From Arthrobacter sp. B1805 (GTDB lineage: Bacteria; Actinomycetota; Actinomycetes; Actinomycetales; Micrococcaceae): DNA of 64,000 bases. The DNA is taken from contig NZ_PJIQ01000007.1 of assembly GCF_002929745.1 (NCBI RefSeq), positions 152,721-216,720 on the forward strand. Direction: 5' to 3'. The notes under the pieces were generated by a model. The model ran no database searches, had not been told where the DNA came from, and saw nothing but the letters and a program-made list of their open reading frames with translations. Below, piece after piece: positions 20,122 to 28,152 of this stretch; position 1 is the stretch's first letter; the number at the start of each line of letters is the position of its first letter. A program made the translations under genes and the position numbers.

Positions 20122-20628
20122 TCAGCGTAGTACAGCGAGGGTGAGGCCTGCCCCCGCGACGAGGAATGGGCCGAATGCCACCGACGAGCCGAGGGTCGCC
20201 CGCCGGGTGAGAACGAGCGCGACGCTCCATGTCCCGCCCAGCAGGATCGCGAGGAAGGGCCCCCACCACAGGGCGGGCCAGCCGGCAAACCCCAGGTAGA
20301 GGCCGAGGAGTCCGGCGAGCTTCACGTCCCCGAAACCCAGTCCGTGTCGGTACAGCAGGTGCAGCGCCGCGAACCCGGTCCACAGGAGCGCTGCTCCCAC
20401 CAGCATCCCGAGCACCCGGTGCCATTCGCCGGCAGCGCCTGCCGAACCAGCCAGCAGGAGGATGGCTGCGGGATAGGACGGCAGGACGATCCGGTCGGGT
20501 AGGCGGTGGGTGCGCCAGTCGATGACACTCAGACGGGCACCGACGGCGAGGAAACCAGCCAGTGCGACGGCGAGGAGGACGAAGGCGAAGGGCTCATCCT
20601 CCAGGTACGCTGCGAGCACGGCGGTCAT
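20122..20628 (-). CDS. Prepilin peptidase, A24 family, short form
   Basis: About 168 residues with roughly five or six membrane helices. Both catalytic aspartates of A24 aspartyl peptidases are present: IDWRTHRLPD near helix 2 and GFGDVKLAGLLGLYLG. The N-terminal methyltransferase domain of full PilD is absent, as in TadV/FlpB-type peptidases. No pilin or Tad genes are in the window, so its substrate must be encoded elsewhere. I use ATG 20628, which has TAGCGT seven bases upstream; GTG 20637 overlaps the -10 box. Confidence 0.88.
   Translation of the reverse strand: MTAVLAAYLEDEPFAFVLLAVALAGFLAVGARLSVIDWRTHRLPDRIVLPSYPAAILLLAGSAGAAGEWHRVLGMLVGAALLWTGFAALHLLYRHGLGFGDVKLAGLLGLYLGFAGWPALWWGPFLAILLGGTWSVALVLTRRATLGSSVAFGPFLVAGAGLTLAVLR
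20124..20129 (-). promoter_or_regulatory. Leaderless -10 box for the NUDIX gene
   Basis: TACGCT, then GAAAAGC, then GTG 20116. It overlaps the last bases of the upstream prepilin peptidase gene. Confidence 0.5.
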
Positions 20629-20635
20629 GTCTTCC

Positions 20636-20641
20636 ACGCTA
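20636..20641 (-). promoter_or_regulatory. Leaderless -10 box for the prepilin peptidase gene
   Basis: TAGCGT, GGAAGAC, ATG 20628 on the minus strand; divergent from the -10 box at 20676. Confidence 0.55.
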
Positions 20642-20675
20642 CGCGACGGCCCTGATCGGTCGGCGTGGAGCCGGT

Positions 20676-20681
20676 TACACT
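20676..20681 (+). promoter_or_regulatory. Leaderless -10 box for the unknown gene at 20688
   Basis: TACACT, GTGGAA, ATG 20688. Together with the minus-strand box 35 bases away it forms a compact divergent promoter pair. Confidence 0.6.
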
Positions 20682-20687
20682 GTGGAA

Positions 20688-21443
20688 ATGTCGGCCCAGC
20701 GCAGCTCCAGTTCCGAGGAATCGTTCCGCTCGCTCTGCCGCTCCTCGCCTTGGCGCTGGGAGACGCTCCGCTTCACCATCACCTGGCGGGCGCCGTCGGC
20801 GGAGGGCATCGACACGCCCGCACCGCTGAAGGCATGGGTGAGACGACCTGCTGCTTTGCGCGTCGAGGCGGCGGATGGCACCCTGCTGCATTCCACGACG
20901 GGCACCGAGACGTCACGCGACGCGTTGTACGTCAGCGCCACCCGGAAGTCCTGGCTCCTCGCGCCACGCCTCGTCACGCCCGTGTACGACGACGCCGGTC
21001 TCGTGCGGCGCCGTCCCGAAGCCGCCTACGGAGAGGTGGTGTTCGGCGACCCGCGCTGGTCCTCCATGCTCGACCCCGTCGAACTCGCCGGCAGTTCACC
21101 CGTCGCGATGGCCTATCCCGGAGCGAACCGGGTGGAGGTGCTCGACCTGGCGGAGGAGACCTTCGCAGGCCGGCCCGTGCTCGCCGCCACCGTGACCCGC
21201 AATGCCTCCTACGAGCCGTCCGCGCCGGGCAGGCCGCTCGTCGGCGAGGGACACACGAGGGTGCTGATCGATGTCGGCACGGCCGTCTGCGTCTCGACGA
21301 CCGCACTGGACGGTCCGTCGCAGGGCGCCGGACACGATCTCCACCTCCTCGGAGTGGACGAGTACCTGACCGACGACTACTTCCGTGCGGCTCCACCCGA
21401 ACTCAGCGACGTGAGCAGACACGTTCCCTGGGTGGTCGGCTGA
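20688..21443 (+). CDS. Protein of unknown function
   Basis: A 251-residue, soluble, Arg- and Glu-rich protein with no signal peptide or membrane helix. I recognise no family. Recurrent aromatic/charged strands (WRWETLRFTITWR, LYVSATRKSWLLAPRLVTPV, YGEVVFGDPRWSSML, ATVTRNASYEP, HDLHLLGVDEYLTDDYF) suggest a mixed alpha/beta fold. It has normal high-GC codon use, a leaderless start and a terminator, so it is a real single-gene unit. It is divergent from the prepilin peptidase gene and convergent with phoH. No function is proposed. Confidence 0.75.
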   Translation: MSAQRSSSSEESFRSLCRSSPWRWETLRFTITWRAPSAEGIDTPAPLKAWVRRPAALRVEAADGTLLHSTTGTETSRDALYVSATRKSWLLAPRLVTPVYDDAGLVRRRPEAAYGEVVFGDPRWSSMLDPVELAGSSPVAMAYPGANRVEVLDLAEETFAGRPVLAATVTRNASYEPSAPGRPLVGEGHTRVLIDVGTAVCVSTTALDGPSQGAGHDLHLLGVDEYLTDDYFRAAPPELSDVSRHVPWVVG

Positions 21444-21472
21444 TTGCAGTCCGGCGCCTTCCACGCGCAGTC

Positions 21473-21502
21473 GGCTGGGGGTCCCGGACGGGCCCCCCAG
21501 CC
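21473..21502. terminator. Convergent terminator
   Basis: Stem GGCTGGGGG (21473-21481) / CCCCCAGCC (21494-21502), placed between two convergent stops and usable on either strand. Confidence 0.65.
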
Positions 21503-21508
21503 CGGGAC

Positions 21509-22888
21509 CTAGATCTCCGCGCCCTCCAGCAGTTCTGTCACGAGGGCCGCGATGGGCGAGCGCTCGGACCGCGTGAGTGTGACATGGCCGAACAGCGGGT
21601 GGCCCTTGAGGGTTTCCACGACTGCCGCGATCCCGTCGTGGCGTCCCACGCGGAGGTTGTCGCGCTGGGCGACGTCGTGGGTCAAGACGATCCGGGAGTT
21701 CTGGCCGATGCGGCTCATGACCGTGAGCAGGACGTTCTTCTCGAGGGATTGCGCCTCGTCGACGATCACGAAGGAGTCGTGCAGGCTCCGCCCGCGGATA
21801 TGGGTCAGGGGCAGCACTTCCAGCATGCCGCGGTCCATGACTTCCTCCACGACCTCCTGCGACACGAGCGCCCCGAGGGTGTCGAAGACAGCCTGGGCCC
21901 ACGGATTCATCTTCTCGTTCTCGCTGCCGGGCAGGTAGCCGAGTTCCTGGCCCCCGACCGCATACAGGGGACGGAAGACGACGACCTTGCGGTGCTCCCG
22001 CCGCTCGAGGACGGCTTCGAGTCCCGCACACAGGGCCAGTGCCGATTTCCCGGTACCCGCTCGCCCCCCGAGGGAGACGATCCCCACTTCCGGATCCATC
22101 AGGAGATCGATGGCCAGGCGCTGCTCTGCCGACCGCCCGTGCAGTCCGAAGACGTCCCGGTCTCCGCGGACGAGCCGGACCTGCTTGTCGGCCCCGACCC
22201 TTCCGAGCGCGGACCCACGGGGCGACAGCATGATCACGCCGGTGTTGACGGGCTGCTCGGCTCCGGCCGGGATGAAGACCGCTTCATGGTCGTACAGGGC
22301 GTTGACCTCCTCCACCGTCGCGTCGAGCTCAGCCACTCCCGTCCATCCAGAGTCCTTGACGAACTCGTTGCGGTACTCATCGGCCCGCAGACCCATCGCG
22401 GACGCCTTCACGCGCATCGGCAGGTCCTTGGAGACGACGACGACGTCGCGCCCCTCCACTGCCAGGTTCTTCGCCACCGCGAGGATGCGCGAGTCGTTGT
22501 CCCCGCTCCTGAAGCCGACGGGCAGTACCTCCGGCGAGACGTGGTTCAGTTCGACCCGCAGGGTTCCCCCCTCTTCCCCGAGGGGGACGTCCTTGTCGAG
22601 GCCGCCGTTCTCGACCCTGAGGTCGTCCAGCAGCCTCAGGGCCTTCCGGGCGAAGTAGCCGAGTTCCGGGTCGTGGCGCTTGCCCTCGAGTTCGGAGATC
22701 ACGACCACGGGCAGGATCACTTCGTGTTCGGCGAACCGCAGGATCGCGCGGGGGTCGGACAACAGCACCGACGTATCGACGACGTAGCTCCGGCGGGACG
22801 CCGATGCGCCGCCGTCGGTGGCAGAGCGGACCGGCTCAGGGGTTCCGATGCTGCCGGCGTCCTGCTGGGAGGTGTTGGTTGTAGCCAC
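21509..22888 (-). CDS. PhoH2-type PIN domain-PhoH ATPase
   Basis: About 459 residues. An N-terminal PIN nuclease domain ([19 protein letters not shown], with Asp in [11 protein letters not shown] and later [20 protein letters not shown]) is joined to a PhoH ATPase domain. The ATPase has Walker [19 protein letters not shown], Walker [16 protein letters not shown] and the motif [14 protein letters not shown]. Such fusions act as ATP-dependent RNA unwinding and cleaving enzymes in mycobacteria. The start is GTG 22888, preceded by GGAG at good spacing. An 80-base gap to uppS is not present (235 bases), so it is probably transcribed separately. Confidence 0.93.
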   Translation of the reverse strand: MATTNTSQQDAGSIGTPEPVRSATDGGASASRRSYVVDTSVLLSDPRAILRFAEHEVILPVVVISELEGKRHDPELGYFARKALRLLDDLRVENGGLDKDVPLGEEGGTLRVELNHVSPEVLPVGFRSGDNDSRILAVAKNLAVEGRDVVVVSKDLPMRVKASAMGLRADEYRNEFVKDSGWTGVAELDATVEEVNALYDHEAVFIPAGAEQPVNTGVIMLSPRGSALGRVGADKQVRLVRGDRDVFGLHGRSAEQRLAIDLLMDPEVGIVSLGGRAGTGKSALALCAGLEAVLERREHRKVVVFRPLYAVGGQELGYLPGSENEKMNPWAQAVFDTLGALVSQEVVEEVMDRGMLEVLPLTHIRGRSLHDSFVIVDEAQSLEKNVLLTVMSRIGQNSRIVLTHDVAQRDNLRVGRHDGIAAVVETLKGHPLFGHVTLTRSERSPIAALVTELLEGAEI

Positions 22889-23123
22889 GTGAACTCCGCT
22901 CCGGGGTGGGCACACCCCGAATTCGTAGGGTTGGGGTGGGCGTTCCGGCCTGGAGGCCGGCGCGGCCTCCCCGACTCGTACGAGATGCCTGTCAGCACCG
23001 TCGGCGTCATCAGCGGCCTTCCATCGGCGGATCTGGACTCCCGTCGATGGCTCGACCCTACGCCGTCCGCCCCCGTGGCGCAGGTCTCTTTTCTCGTGTC
23101 GACCGTTAAGGGCTGGTGAACTC
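22889..23123. other. 235-base gap between phoH and uppS
   Basis: No coding signal. It holds a short GC-rich inverted repeat CCGGCCT / AGGCCGG at 22945-22960, which could end uppS transcription or structure the phoH leader. A clear promoter box was not found. Confidence 0.5.
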
Positions 23124-23891
23124 TCAGGATCCGAAGCGGCGCTGTCTGCGCCCGAAGTCGCGCAGCGCGCGCAGGAAGTCGACGCGGCGGAAATCCGGCC
23201 ACAACGCTTCGCAGAAGTAGAACTCGCTGTAGGCGCTCTGCCACATGAGGAAACCGGACAGCCGCTGCTCTCCCGACGTGCGGATCACGAGATCCGGGTC
23301 CTGCTGGCCGCGGGTGTAGAGGAAGGAGGAGATGTGCTGGTCGGTCAGTTCCTCGGCGAGGGTCTCGAGCGACATCCCCTTTCCTGCTGCGTCACGCATC
23401 AGTTCCTTCACGGCGTCGACGATCTCCCGCCGTCCGCCGTACCCCACCGCCACGTTGACGTGGAGTCCGTCGATCTTCTCCGTGGACCGTGCGAGGTCGA
23501 CGAGCTTCCGGCTCAGGTCCTCCGGAAGGAGGTCGAGTGCCCCGACCGGCTGAACCCGCACCCGGTTGCTCTCGCCCAGCCGGTCCAGGGTGTTGGCGAT
23601 GATGTCGAGAAGCTGGTCGATCTCCTCCTGCGGCCGTCCCATGTTGTCCGTGGACAACATGTACAGCGTGACGACGTCGACGCCGAGTTCCTCGCACCAG
23701 CCGAGGAACTCGTGGATCTTGTCCGCGCCGGCCTGATGCCCATGGCTTGTCGGAGCACCCGCCAGCTTGGCCCACCGGCGGTTGCCGTCCACCATGACGC
23801 CGATGTGGTGCGGGATGCGCTCAGGGGCCAGATTGCGCTGCAACCTGCGCTCGTAGAAGCTGTAGCCGACTTCGGGGAACGTCCATGTCAC
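23124..23891 (-). CDS. uppS: Isoprenyl transferase (cis-prenyl diphosphate synthase)
   Basis: A 255-residue undecaprenyl/decaprenyl diphosphate synthase family enzyme, which makes the lipid carrier for peptidoglycan and other wall polymers. Motifs are [17 protein letters not shown] (Asp and Arg for pyrophosphate), [44 protein letters not shown], and the C-terminal [20 protein letters not shown] and [12 protein letters not shown]. The start is GTG 23891, with GGGGAGGG upstream; a longer open frame upstream lacks homology. Chain length of the product cannot be fixed by eye. It gives polyprenyl phosphate to the LCP, GtrA and GT2 systems encoded in the window. Confidence 0.95.
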   Translation of the reverse strand: MTWTFPEVGYSFYERRLQRNLAPERIPHHIGVMVDGNRRWAKLAGAPTSHGHQAGADKIHEFLGWCEELGVDVVTLYMLSTDNMGRPQEEIDQLLDIIANTLDRLGESNRVRVQPVGALDLLPEDLSRKLVDLARSTEKIDGLHVNVAVGYGGRREIVDAVKELMRDAAGKGMSLETLAEELTDQHISSFLYTRGQQDPDLVIRTSGEQRLSGFLMWQSAYSEFYFCEALWPDFRRVDFLRALRDFGRRQRRFGS

Positions 23892-24071
23892 GCCCGGTTG
23901 CCCTCCCCTGGTCCATGCTCCGGTCCGGCCGGAGGATCCACTCGCGGGACGCCTGCGCCCCGACTGACTCCTCTTACCGTACCGGCAGTTGCCCCACAAA
24001 GGGCCGCATGAGGCACTGCTGCCCATCACCCACCACACCGTTACCCACGGGGAGCACCCACTCCGGTCGAC

Positions 24072-24077
24072 TAGAAT
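24072..24077 (+). promoter_or_regulatory. Leaderless -10 box for the hemolysin III gene
   Basis: TAGAAT followed by CCGAGC and ATG 24084; one of the best examples in the window. Confidence 0.65.
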
Positions 24078-24083
24078 CCGAGC

Positions 24084-24836
24084 ATGACCTCGCGCCATCC
24101 GACCCCATCCCCGGGCCCTTCGGAGCCGGGCGGAAACAGCGGCTCAAACCTGGGGGACGCCGTGGAATCGATTGCCGGCCCCCTGGCCGATGCCATGGCG
24201 ATCAAGCCCCTCTGGCGCGGCTGGATCCACGCCGTCGCCACACCGCTGGCGGTCGTGGCGGGGATCGTCCTGGTGGCGCTCGCGACGACGACGGAACTCA
24301 AGGTCGCGTCCGCGGTCTACGCCCTCACCGGCGTGCTGCTGTTCGGCGTGAGCGCGGTCTACCACCGGGGCAACTGGAGTCCACGCATCAAGGTCATCCT
24401 GAAGCGGCTCGACCACACGAACATCATGCTCGTCATCGCGGGCTCCTACACGCCCCTGGCATGGGCCCTGCTCGACAGGGGGAAAGCCGAGACCCTGTTG
24501 TGGATCATCTGGGGTGGCGCGATCGCGGGAGTGCTGTTCAGGAACCTCTGGGTGAATGCCCCCCGGTGGCTCTACGTGCCGATCTATGTGGGCCTGGGCC
24601 TCGGCTCCGTGTTCTACATGCCCGATTTCTTCGCGGCGAACGTACTCGCGGCTAGCCTGATCTGCGTGGGCGGCGTCCTGTACATCGCCGGAGCCGTGTT
24701 CTACGGCATCAAGCGACCGAACTTCTCGCTCCGCGTCTTCGGGTTCCACGAACTGTTCCACGCGCTCACCGTGGCAGCCTTCGCTGCGCACTTCATCGCG
24801 ATCATGCTGGCGGTCCTTCACCCCGTCCAGGCCTGA
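24084..24836 (+). CDS. Hemolysin III / PAQR family membrane protein
   Basis: A 250-residue protein with seven predicted helices, matching the bacterial HlyIII (PAQR) family. Conserved features are the AVYHRGNWSPRIKVILKRLDH segment, with Ser/His/Asp metal-site residues on helix 2 and loop, and FHELFHALTVAAFAAHF on the last helix. Eukaryotic PAQR proteins act as zinc-dependent hydrolases or receptors; the role of bacterial members is not established despite the name. It is a single gene with a leaderless promoter, divergent from uppS. Forty disordered residues precede helix 1. Confidence 0.9.
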   Translation: MTSRHPTPSPGPSEPGGNSGSNLGDAVESIAGPLADAMAIKPLWRGWIHAVATPLAVVAGIVLVALATTTELKVASAVYALTGVLLFGVSAVYHRGNWSPRIKVILKRLDHTNIMLVIAGSYTPLAWALLDRGKAETLLWIIWGGAIAGVLFRNLWVNAPRWLYVPIYVGLGLGSVFYMPDFFAANVLAASLICVGGVLYIAGAVFYGIKRPNFSLRVFGFHELFHALTVAAFAAHFIAIMLAVLHPVQA

Positions 24837-24929
24837 CAATCCAACCGGAGGGTCCGCAGGAACCGGACCGTGGGCCGTGCCGTGGCCGTTCGACAGCGAA
24901 TTCCTCGCGAAACTCGCTGGGACGAACCC

Positions 24930-24960
24930 AGCGGTTCAGCGGTTCAGCGGTTCAGCGGTT
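24930..24960. repeat. 8-bp direct repeat, nearly four copies
   Basis: AGCGGTTC repeated three full times plus AGCGGTT. The array overlaps the stop codon of the minus-strand gene that ends at 24952 and lies in its 3' flank. Confidence 0.85.
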
Positions 24961-25299
24961 GTCCGGGCCGTGCTTCCCGCCCGGCGTAGGACGGTCTGCA
25001 CCCTCCGTACCATCCGGCCGAGCGCCGCCGGCGGCCCCCGTACCGTCCGCAACCGGTGGCACCTCACCCGTGGTCGAGGGTCCGCGCTGCTCCCGCGCCT
25101 GCTGCACCTCGGCAGCGTACCGGACCCGCCGGACACGCTTGGTCATGTCCCGGATCAGGAAGATCACCAGGACGACGACGAAGAGGGTCGCCAGGAACCC
25201 CAGCGTGCCCGGCGTCACCGACGCCGGATCGAGACCCGGCTTCAACGTCGGGTCGCCCGACGGCGTCGTCATCGCAGCCAGGCTGAGGGAAGGAAACAC
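24952..25299 (-). CDS. Small single-pass membrane protein
   Basis: 115 residues: a short N-terminus, one membrane helix (GFLATLFVVVLVIFLIRDM), a basic juxtamembrane stretch TKRVRRVRYAAEVQQAREQR, and a disordered Gly/Pro/Asp-rich tail. The topology implies the tail is cytoplasmic. I believe similar small proteins occur next to mca in related genera, but no function is known to me. The start is either GTG 25299 or ATG 25272; the ribosome site is weak for both. A promoter and a leader hairpin lie upstream. Confidence 0.7.
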   Translation of the reverse strand: MFPSLSLAAMTTPSGDPTLKPGLDPASVTPGTLGFLATLFVVVLVIFLIRDMTKRVRRVRYAAEVQQAREQRGPSTTGEVPPVADGTGAAGGARPDGTEGADRPTPGGKHGPDNR

Positions 25300-25321
25300 G
25301 CACGCACCACTTTCGAGATTG

Positions 25322-25345
25322 CCTGCGGATCGGGGTGTCCGCAGG
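25322..25345. other. Perfect 8-bp hairpin in the leader region
   Basis: CCTGCGGA / TCCGCAGG with an 8-base loop. It lies between the mca stop and the small membrane-protein gene, right after the predicted start site of the latter. It could end mca transcription or form a 5' leader hairpin. Confidence 0.6.
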
Positions 25346-25350
25346 ATGCA

Positions 25351-25356
25351 ATTCTA
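25351..25356 (-). promoter_or_regulatory. -10 box for the small membrane-protein gene
   Basis: Minus-strand TAGAAT about 50 bases before the GTG start, just after the mca stop. Confidence 0.45.
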
Positions 25357-25381
25357 CGCGGGATAGAAATGACCGGCGGAC

Positions 25382-26308
25382 CTAGGACCCGGCGGTGACA
25401 CCCGCGAAGAAATCGTCCTCGGGCAGGGACGTGGCGACCCGTGAGGTGATGAGCGAGTAGTCCTCCCACGGCCACACCTTCTGCTGCAGTTCGACCGAGA
25501 CGGCGAAGAAGAAGCCTTCCGGGTCCACCTGGGTCCGGTGTGCGAGGAGTGCCCGCTCCCGGTGGCCGAAGAAGTCGCCGCAGTCGATCTGGGTCGTCGT
25601 CTCGTGGGCCGGGGCAGGGGGCTGATGGCCCTCCGCGTCCGCCTCGAGCCACTGCGCGATCCGCTCCGCGTAGGGCGACTGCAGCCCGGCCTCCTCCAGT
25701 GCGAAGTGCAGGGCGCGGAAGCGTTCCGGGTTGAACGCGCGGTCGTAGTAGAGCTTGGAAACGCTCCAGGCCTCACCGGTACCGGGGTACCTCGCCGGGT
25801 CCGCCGCAGCTTCGAAGGCCTCGACGGCGATCCGGTGGGCCATGATGTGGTCCGGGTGCGGGTAGCCGCCGTTCTCGTCGTAGCTGACGATCACGTGGGG
25901 GCGGAATTCACGGACGAGTTTCACGAGGGGCGCGGCCGCCCGTTCGAGGGGCTGCAGCGCGAAACAGCCGAAGGGCAGGTCGGGAAGGGGGTCCCCCTCC
26001 GGCAGGCCCGAATCCGTGAAGCCGAGCCAGCGCTGCTGAACGCCGAGCTCGGCGACGGCTCGCGCCATCTCGATCCTCCGCAGGCCCGGCAGGTCGCGCT
26101 TGCCGTGCGGATCGCCGTCCATCGCAGCATTGAGGATGTCGCCCCGCTCGCCACCGGTGCAGGTGGCGACCATGACGTCGGCGCCCGCTGCGACGTAGCT
26201 GGCCATCGTGGCCGCGCCCTTGCTCGACTCGTCGTCCGGGTGGGCATGGACCGCGAGGAGGCGGAAGCCCTCACGGGACACGCGGGGATGATCCTGGCTT
26301 GGCAACAC
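25382..26308 (-). CDS. mca: Mycothiol S-conjugate amidase
   Basis: A 308-residue zinc hydrolase of the LmbE/PIG-L family. Zinc ligands are His, Asp and Asp in LLAVHAHPDDES and His in NGGYPHPDHIMAH. The long C-terminal half, ending in EDYSLITSRVATSLPEDDFFAG, distinguishes Mca from the shorter MshB. Mca cleaves mycothiol conjugates of toxins so that the mercapturic acid can leave the cell, which makes this a mycothiol-using actinobacterium. The start is uncertain: GTG 26308 or the next codon TTG (26305), which has better spacing to the AGGAG sequence. Confidence 0.93.
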   Translation of the reverse strand: MLPSQDHPRVSREGFRLLAVHAHPDDESSKGAATMASYVAAGADVMVATCTGGERGDILNAAMDGDPHGKRDLPGLRRIEMARAVAELGVQQRWLGFTDSGLPEGDPLPDLPFGCFALQPLERAAAPLVKLVREFRPHVIVSYDENGGYPHPDHIMAHRIAVEAFEAAADPARYPGTGEAWSVSKLYYDRAFNPERFRALHFALEEAGLQSPYAERIAQWLEADAEGHQPPAPAHETTTQIDCGDFFGHRERALLAHRTQVDPEGFFFAVSVELQQKVWPWEDYSLITSRVATSLPEDDFFAGVTAGS

Positions 26309-26376
26309 GTGCTCCTGGCTTCGCGGGTATGGGAAGCGGCCGAGTTGGCCGCGGCGGCGGACGGTGGAGCGGACAG

Positions 26377-26382
26377 TAAAAT
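26377..26382 (+). promoter_or_regulatory. Leaderless -10 box for the DUF4307 gene
   Basis: TAAAAT, GAAGGG, GTG 26389. A textbook leaderless layout. Confidence 0.65.
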
Positions 26383-26388
26383 GAAGGG

Positions 26389-26823
26389 GTGAGCTCCGCC
26401 TATACGCCAACACCAAGAGTAGCCAATCGCTACGGCACCCCAAAGCCGAAGGAGCCCTTGGGGCGGCTGCGGCTGCTGGTCATCGCGGTGATCCTCGCGT
26501 CGGTGGCTGCGGTGGCCGCCGTCGCCCTCACGACGGGCAACCCGGAGGTGTCCTTCAAGGACGTCGGCTTTTCCCTTGCCGGTGACGGCAGGGCGAGTGT
26601 CGACTTCGAGGTGACGAAGGAGCGCTCTGCCACCGCGCAGTGCGCCGTGCAGGTGCTGAGCGAGAACTACGCCGTCGTCGGCTGGAAGGTCGTCACGATC
26701 GGCCCGAACGGTGCCGAGGAGGGCGCCAACGGCGGCGACACCACCGCCCACCGAGCGGACGTCCGCACGGATTCGCCGGCCGTGACGGGCGGTGTCAACG
26801 CCTGCTGGCTCGTCGAGGACTGA
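26389..26823 (+). CDS. DUF4307 domain membrane protein
   Basis: 144 residues with one membrane helix (LLVIAVILASVAAVAAVAL) after a short cytoplasmic N-terminus that includes PRVANRYGTPK, typical of DUF4307. The exported part carries VSFKDVGFSLAGDGRASVDFEV and two cysteines (AQCAVQVL, NACWLVED) that could form a disulfide. The family is actinobacterial with no known activity, and it is commonly found between mca and greA as here. Confidence 0.85.
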   Translation: MSSAYTPTPRVANRYGTPKPKEPLGRLRLLVIAVILASVAAVAAVALTTGNPEVSFKDVGFSLAGDGRASVDFEVTKERSATAQCAVQVLSENYAVVGWKVVTIGPNGAEEGANGGDTTAHRADVRTDSPAVTGGVNACWLVED

Positions 26824-26842
26824 CGTGCACGGGCCGGCGTTC

Positions 26843-26871
26843 TTGGGTTCTGGCCCTCCCCCGCCTAGAAT
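26843..26871 (+). promoter_or_regulatory. greA promoter
   Basis: TTGGGT (26843-26848), 17-base spacer, TAGAAT (26866-26871). It implies a structured leader of about 150 bases before greA. Confidence 0.55.
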
Positions 26872-26887
26872 GAAGGGATACGTATCG

Positions 26888-26938
26888 CCCCGCTTCACCG
26901 GCGTACCGGCCTTCCGGTCCCACGAGGCGGGGTGTTTG
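26888..26938 (+). other. Structured greA leader
   Basis: The leader holds CCCCGC ... GCGGGG arms enclosing ACCGG-CCTT-CCGGT. This predicts a branched stem between the promoter and the ribosome site. It matches no riboswitch class known to me. Confidence 0.4.
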
Positions 26939-27029
26939 CTTGCCGGTGGTGATGGCTCCGCCATCGTCCGGTCGAGCGACCAAGTGCTTCCACCGGTTCC
27001 GATGGAGGCCGTACCGAAGGAGTTATCCC

Positions 27030-27521
27030 GTGTCCACTAACAGCGCCCCTGTCGCCTGGCTCACACAGGAGTCCTACAACCGGCTCAAGAGCGAGTTGGA
27101 GCACCTGTCGGGTCCCGGCCGTACCGAGATCGTCGCGCGGATCGAGCAGGCCCGTTCCGAGGGAGACCTCAAGGAGAACGGCGGCTACCACGCGGCCAAG
27201 GAGGAGCAGGGCAAGGCAGAGGCCCGCATCCGCCAGCTGACCCACCTCCTGAACAACGCCCACGTGGGCGAGGCACCGGCGGACAACGGCGTCGTCGAAC
27301 CCGGCATGATGGTGTCCGCCAGGATCGCAGGCGACGTCGAGAACTTCCTGCTCGGCAGCCGCGAGGTCGCCGGTGACACCGACATCGACGTCTACAGCGA
27401 GAAGTCGCCGCTGGGCGCCGCGATCCAGGGCAAGAAGGCAGGGGACACCGTCACCTACGCCGCGCCCAACGGAAAGCAGATCACCGTGGAGATCATCTCG
27501 GCTACGCCGTACGTCGGCTGA
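27030..27521 (+). CDS. greA: Transcript cleavage factor GreA
   Basis: 163 residues. The N-terminal coiled coil runs from LTQESYNRLKSELEHLSG to EARIRQLTHLLNNA and includes the conserved tip acidic region SEGDLKENGGYHAAKEEQ; the C-terminal FKBP-like domain binds the RNA polymerase secondary channel (SPLGAAIQGKKAGDTVTY). GreA rescues backtracked polymerase by stimulating RNA cleavage. GTG 27030 has AAGGAG at 8-base spacing, which fixes the start. Confidence 0.95.
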   Translation: MSTNSAPVAWLTQESYNRLKSELEHLSGPGRTEIVARIEQARSEGDLKENGGYHAAKEEQGKAEARIRQLTHLLNNAHVGEAPADNGVVEPGMMVSARIAGDVENFLLGSREVAGDTDIDVYSEKSPLGAAIQGKKAGDTVTYAAPNGKQITVEIISATPYVG

Positions 27522-27542
27522 CGGACGGGCGGCGTCGAGCGC

Positions 27543-28142
27543 CTACGAGCCGAGTCCGAAGCGGTCCGTTCCACTGGGAGCGGGCCGCTTCCGTTTGAGC
27601 AGGAACGCCGCGAGCACGCCGCCGAGCGCCCCGAAGAGGTGCGCCTGCCAGGAAATGTTCGAACCGACCGTGGGAAGGATCCCCCACAGGATGGACCCGT
27701 AGACGGAGAACAGGAGGACCGCCAGGAGGATCTGCTTCCAGTCCCGGTTGTAGAAGCCTCGCGCGACCAGGTAGGTGAAGAGGCCGAACACGACCCCCGA
27801 GGCGCCGATGGTCAGTCCTCCACCGAAGAGCCAGGTGCCGATGCCCGAGGCGACCCAGCTGGTCCCTACCGCCAGGGCGAACCGCCGCGCACCCTCGAGG
27901 AACGCGAGGAACCCGAGGACGAGCAGCGGCAGCGTGTTGCTGGCCAGATGGGCGACTCCGCCATGGAGGAGCGGTGCGAAGACCACTCCGTCGAGTCCGT
28001 CCACGCGGCGAGGCGCGATCCCCAGGGTCATCACGAGGAGGTTCCCGAGCAGCGCGTTCAGCACGAACACCGCCCACATCACGGCGACGAGTCCGACGAC
28101 CGTGACCAGGCCTGCCTGCGCGCGGCGAGCGAGCTCCCCCAT
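27543..28142 (-). CDS. Rhomboid family intramembrane serine protease
   Basis: 199 residues with six predicted helices. The catalytic serine motif TIGASGVVFGLFTYL and the later histidine in SWQAHLFGALGGVLAAF make the Ser-His dyad; APLLHGGVAHLASNTLPLLVLG corresponds to the HxxxxHxxxN region of helix 2, with N present. It should cleave membrane-spanning substrates, which are unknown. ATG 28142 has GGGGAGGG before it and lies 10 bases after ilvA, so the gene is the last of the AI-2E transporter-ilvA-rhomboid unit. Confidence 0.93.
   Translation of the reverse strand: MGELARRAQAGLVTVVGLVAVMWAVFVLNALLGNLLVMTLGIAPRRVDGLDGVVFAPLLHGGVAHLASNTLPLLVLGFLAFLEGARRFALAVGTSWVASGIGTWLFGGGLTIGASGVVFGLFTYLVARGFYNRDWKQILLAVLLFSVYGSILWGILPTVGSNISWQAHLFGALGGVLAAFLLKRKRPAPSGTDRFGLGS
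27558..27591. terminator. Possible greA/rhomboid convergent terminator
   Basis: GAAGCGG / CCGCTTC with a further CCG/CGG pairing inside, placed 37 bases after the greA stop and within the last codons of the rhomboid gene. Confidence 0.35.
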
Positions 28143-28152
28143 GTCCCTCCCC

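Noticed and set aside
20510-23119. Long plus-strand open frame of about 870 codons
   Set aside because: Runs across the prepilin peptidase, gene 20688 and antisense to phoH; the overlapping frames contain known domains and this one does not.
27558-27591. Riboswitch or attenuator near greA end
   Set aside because: The hairpin lies inside the end of the rhomboid gene and after greA, so at most it is a weak convergent terminator.
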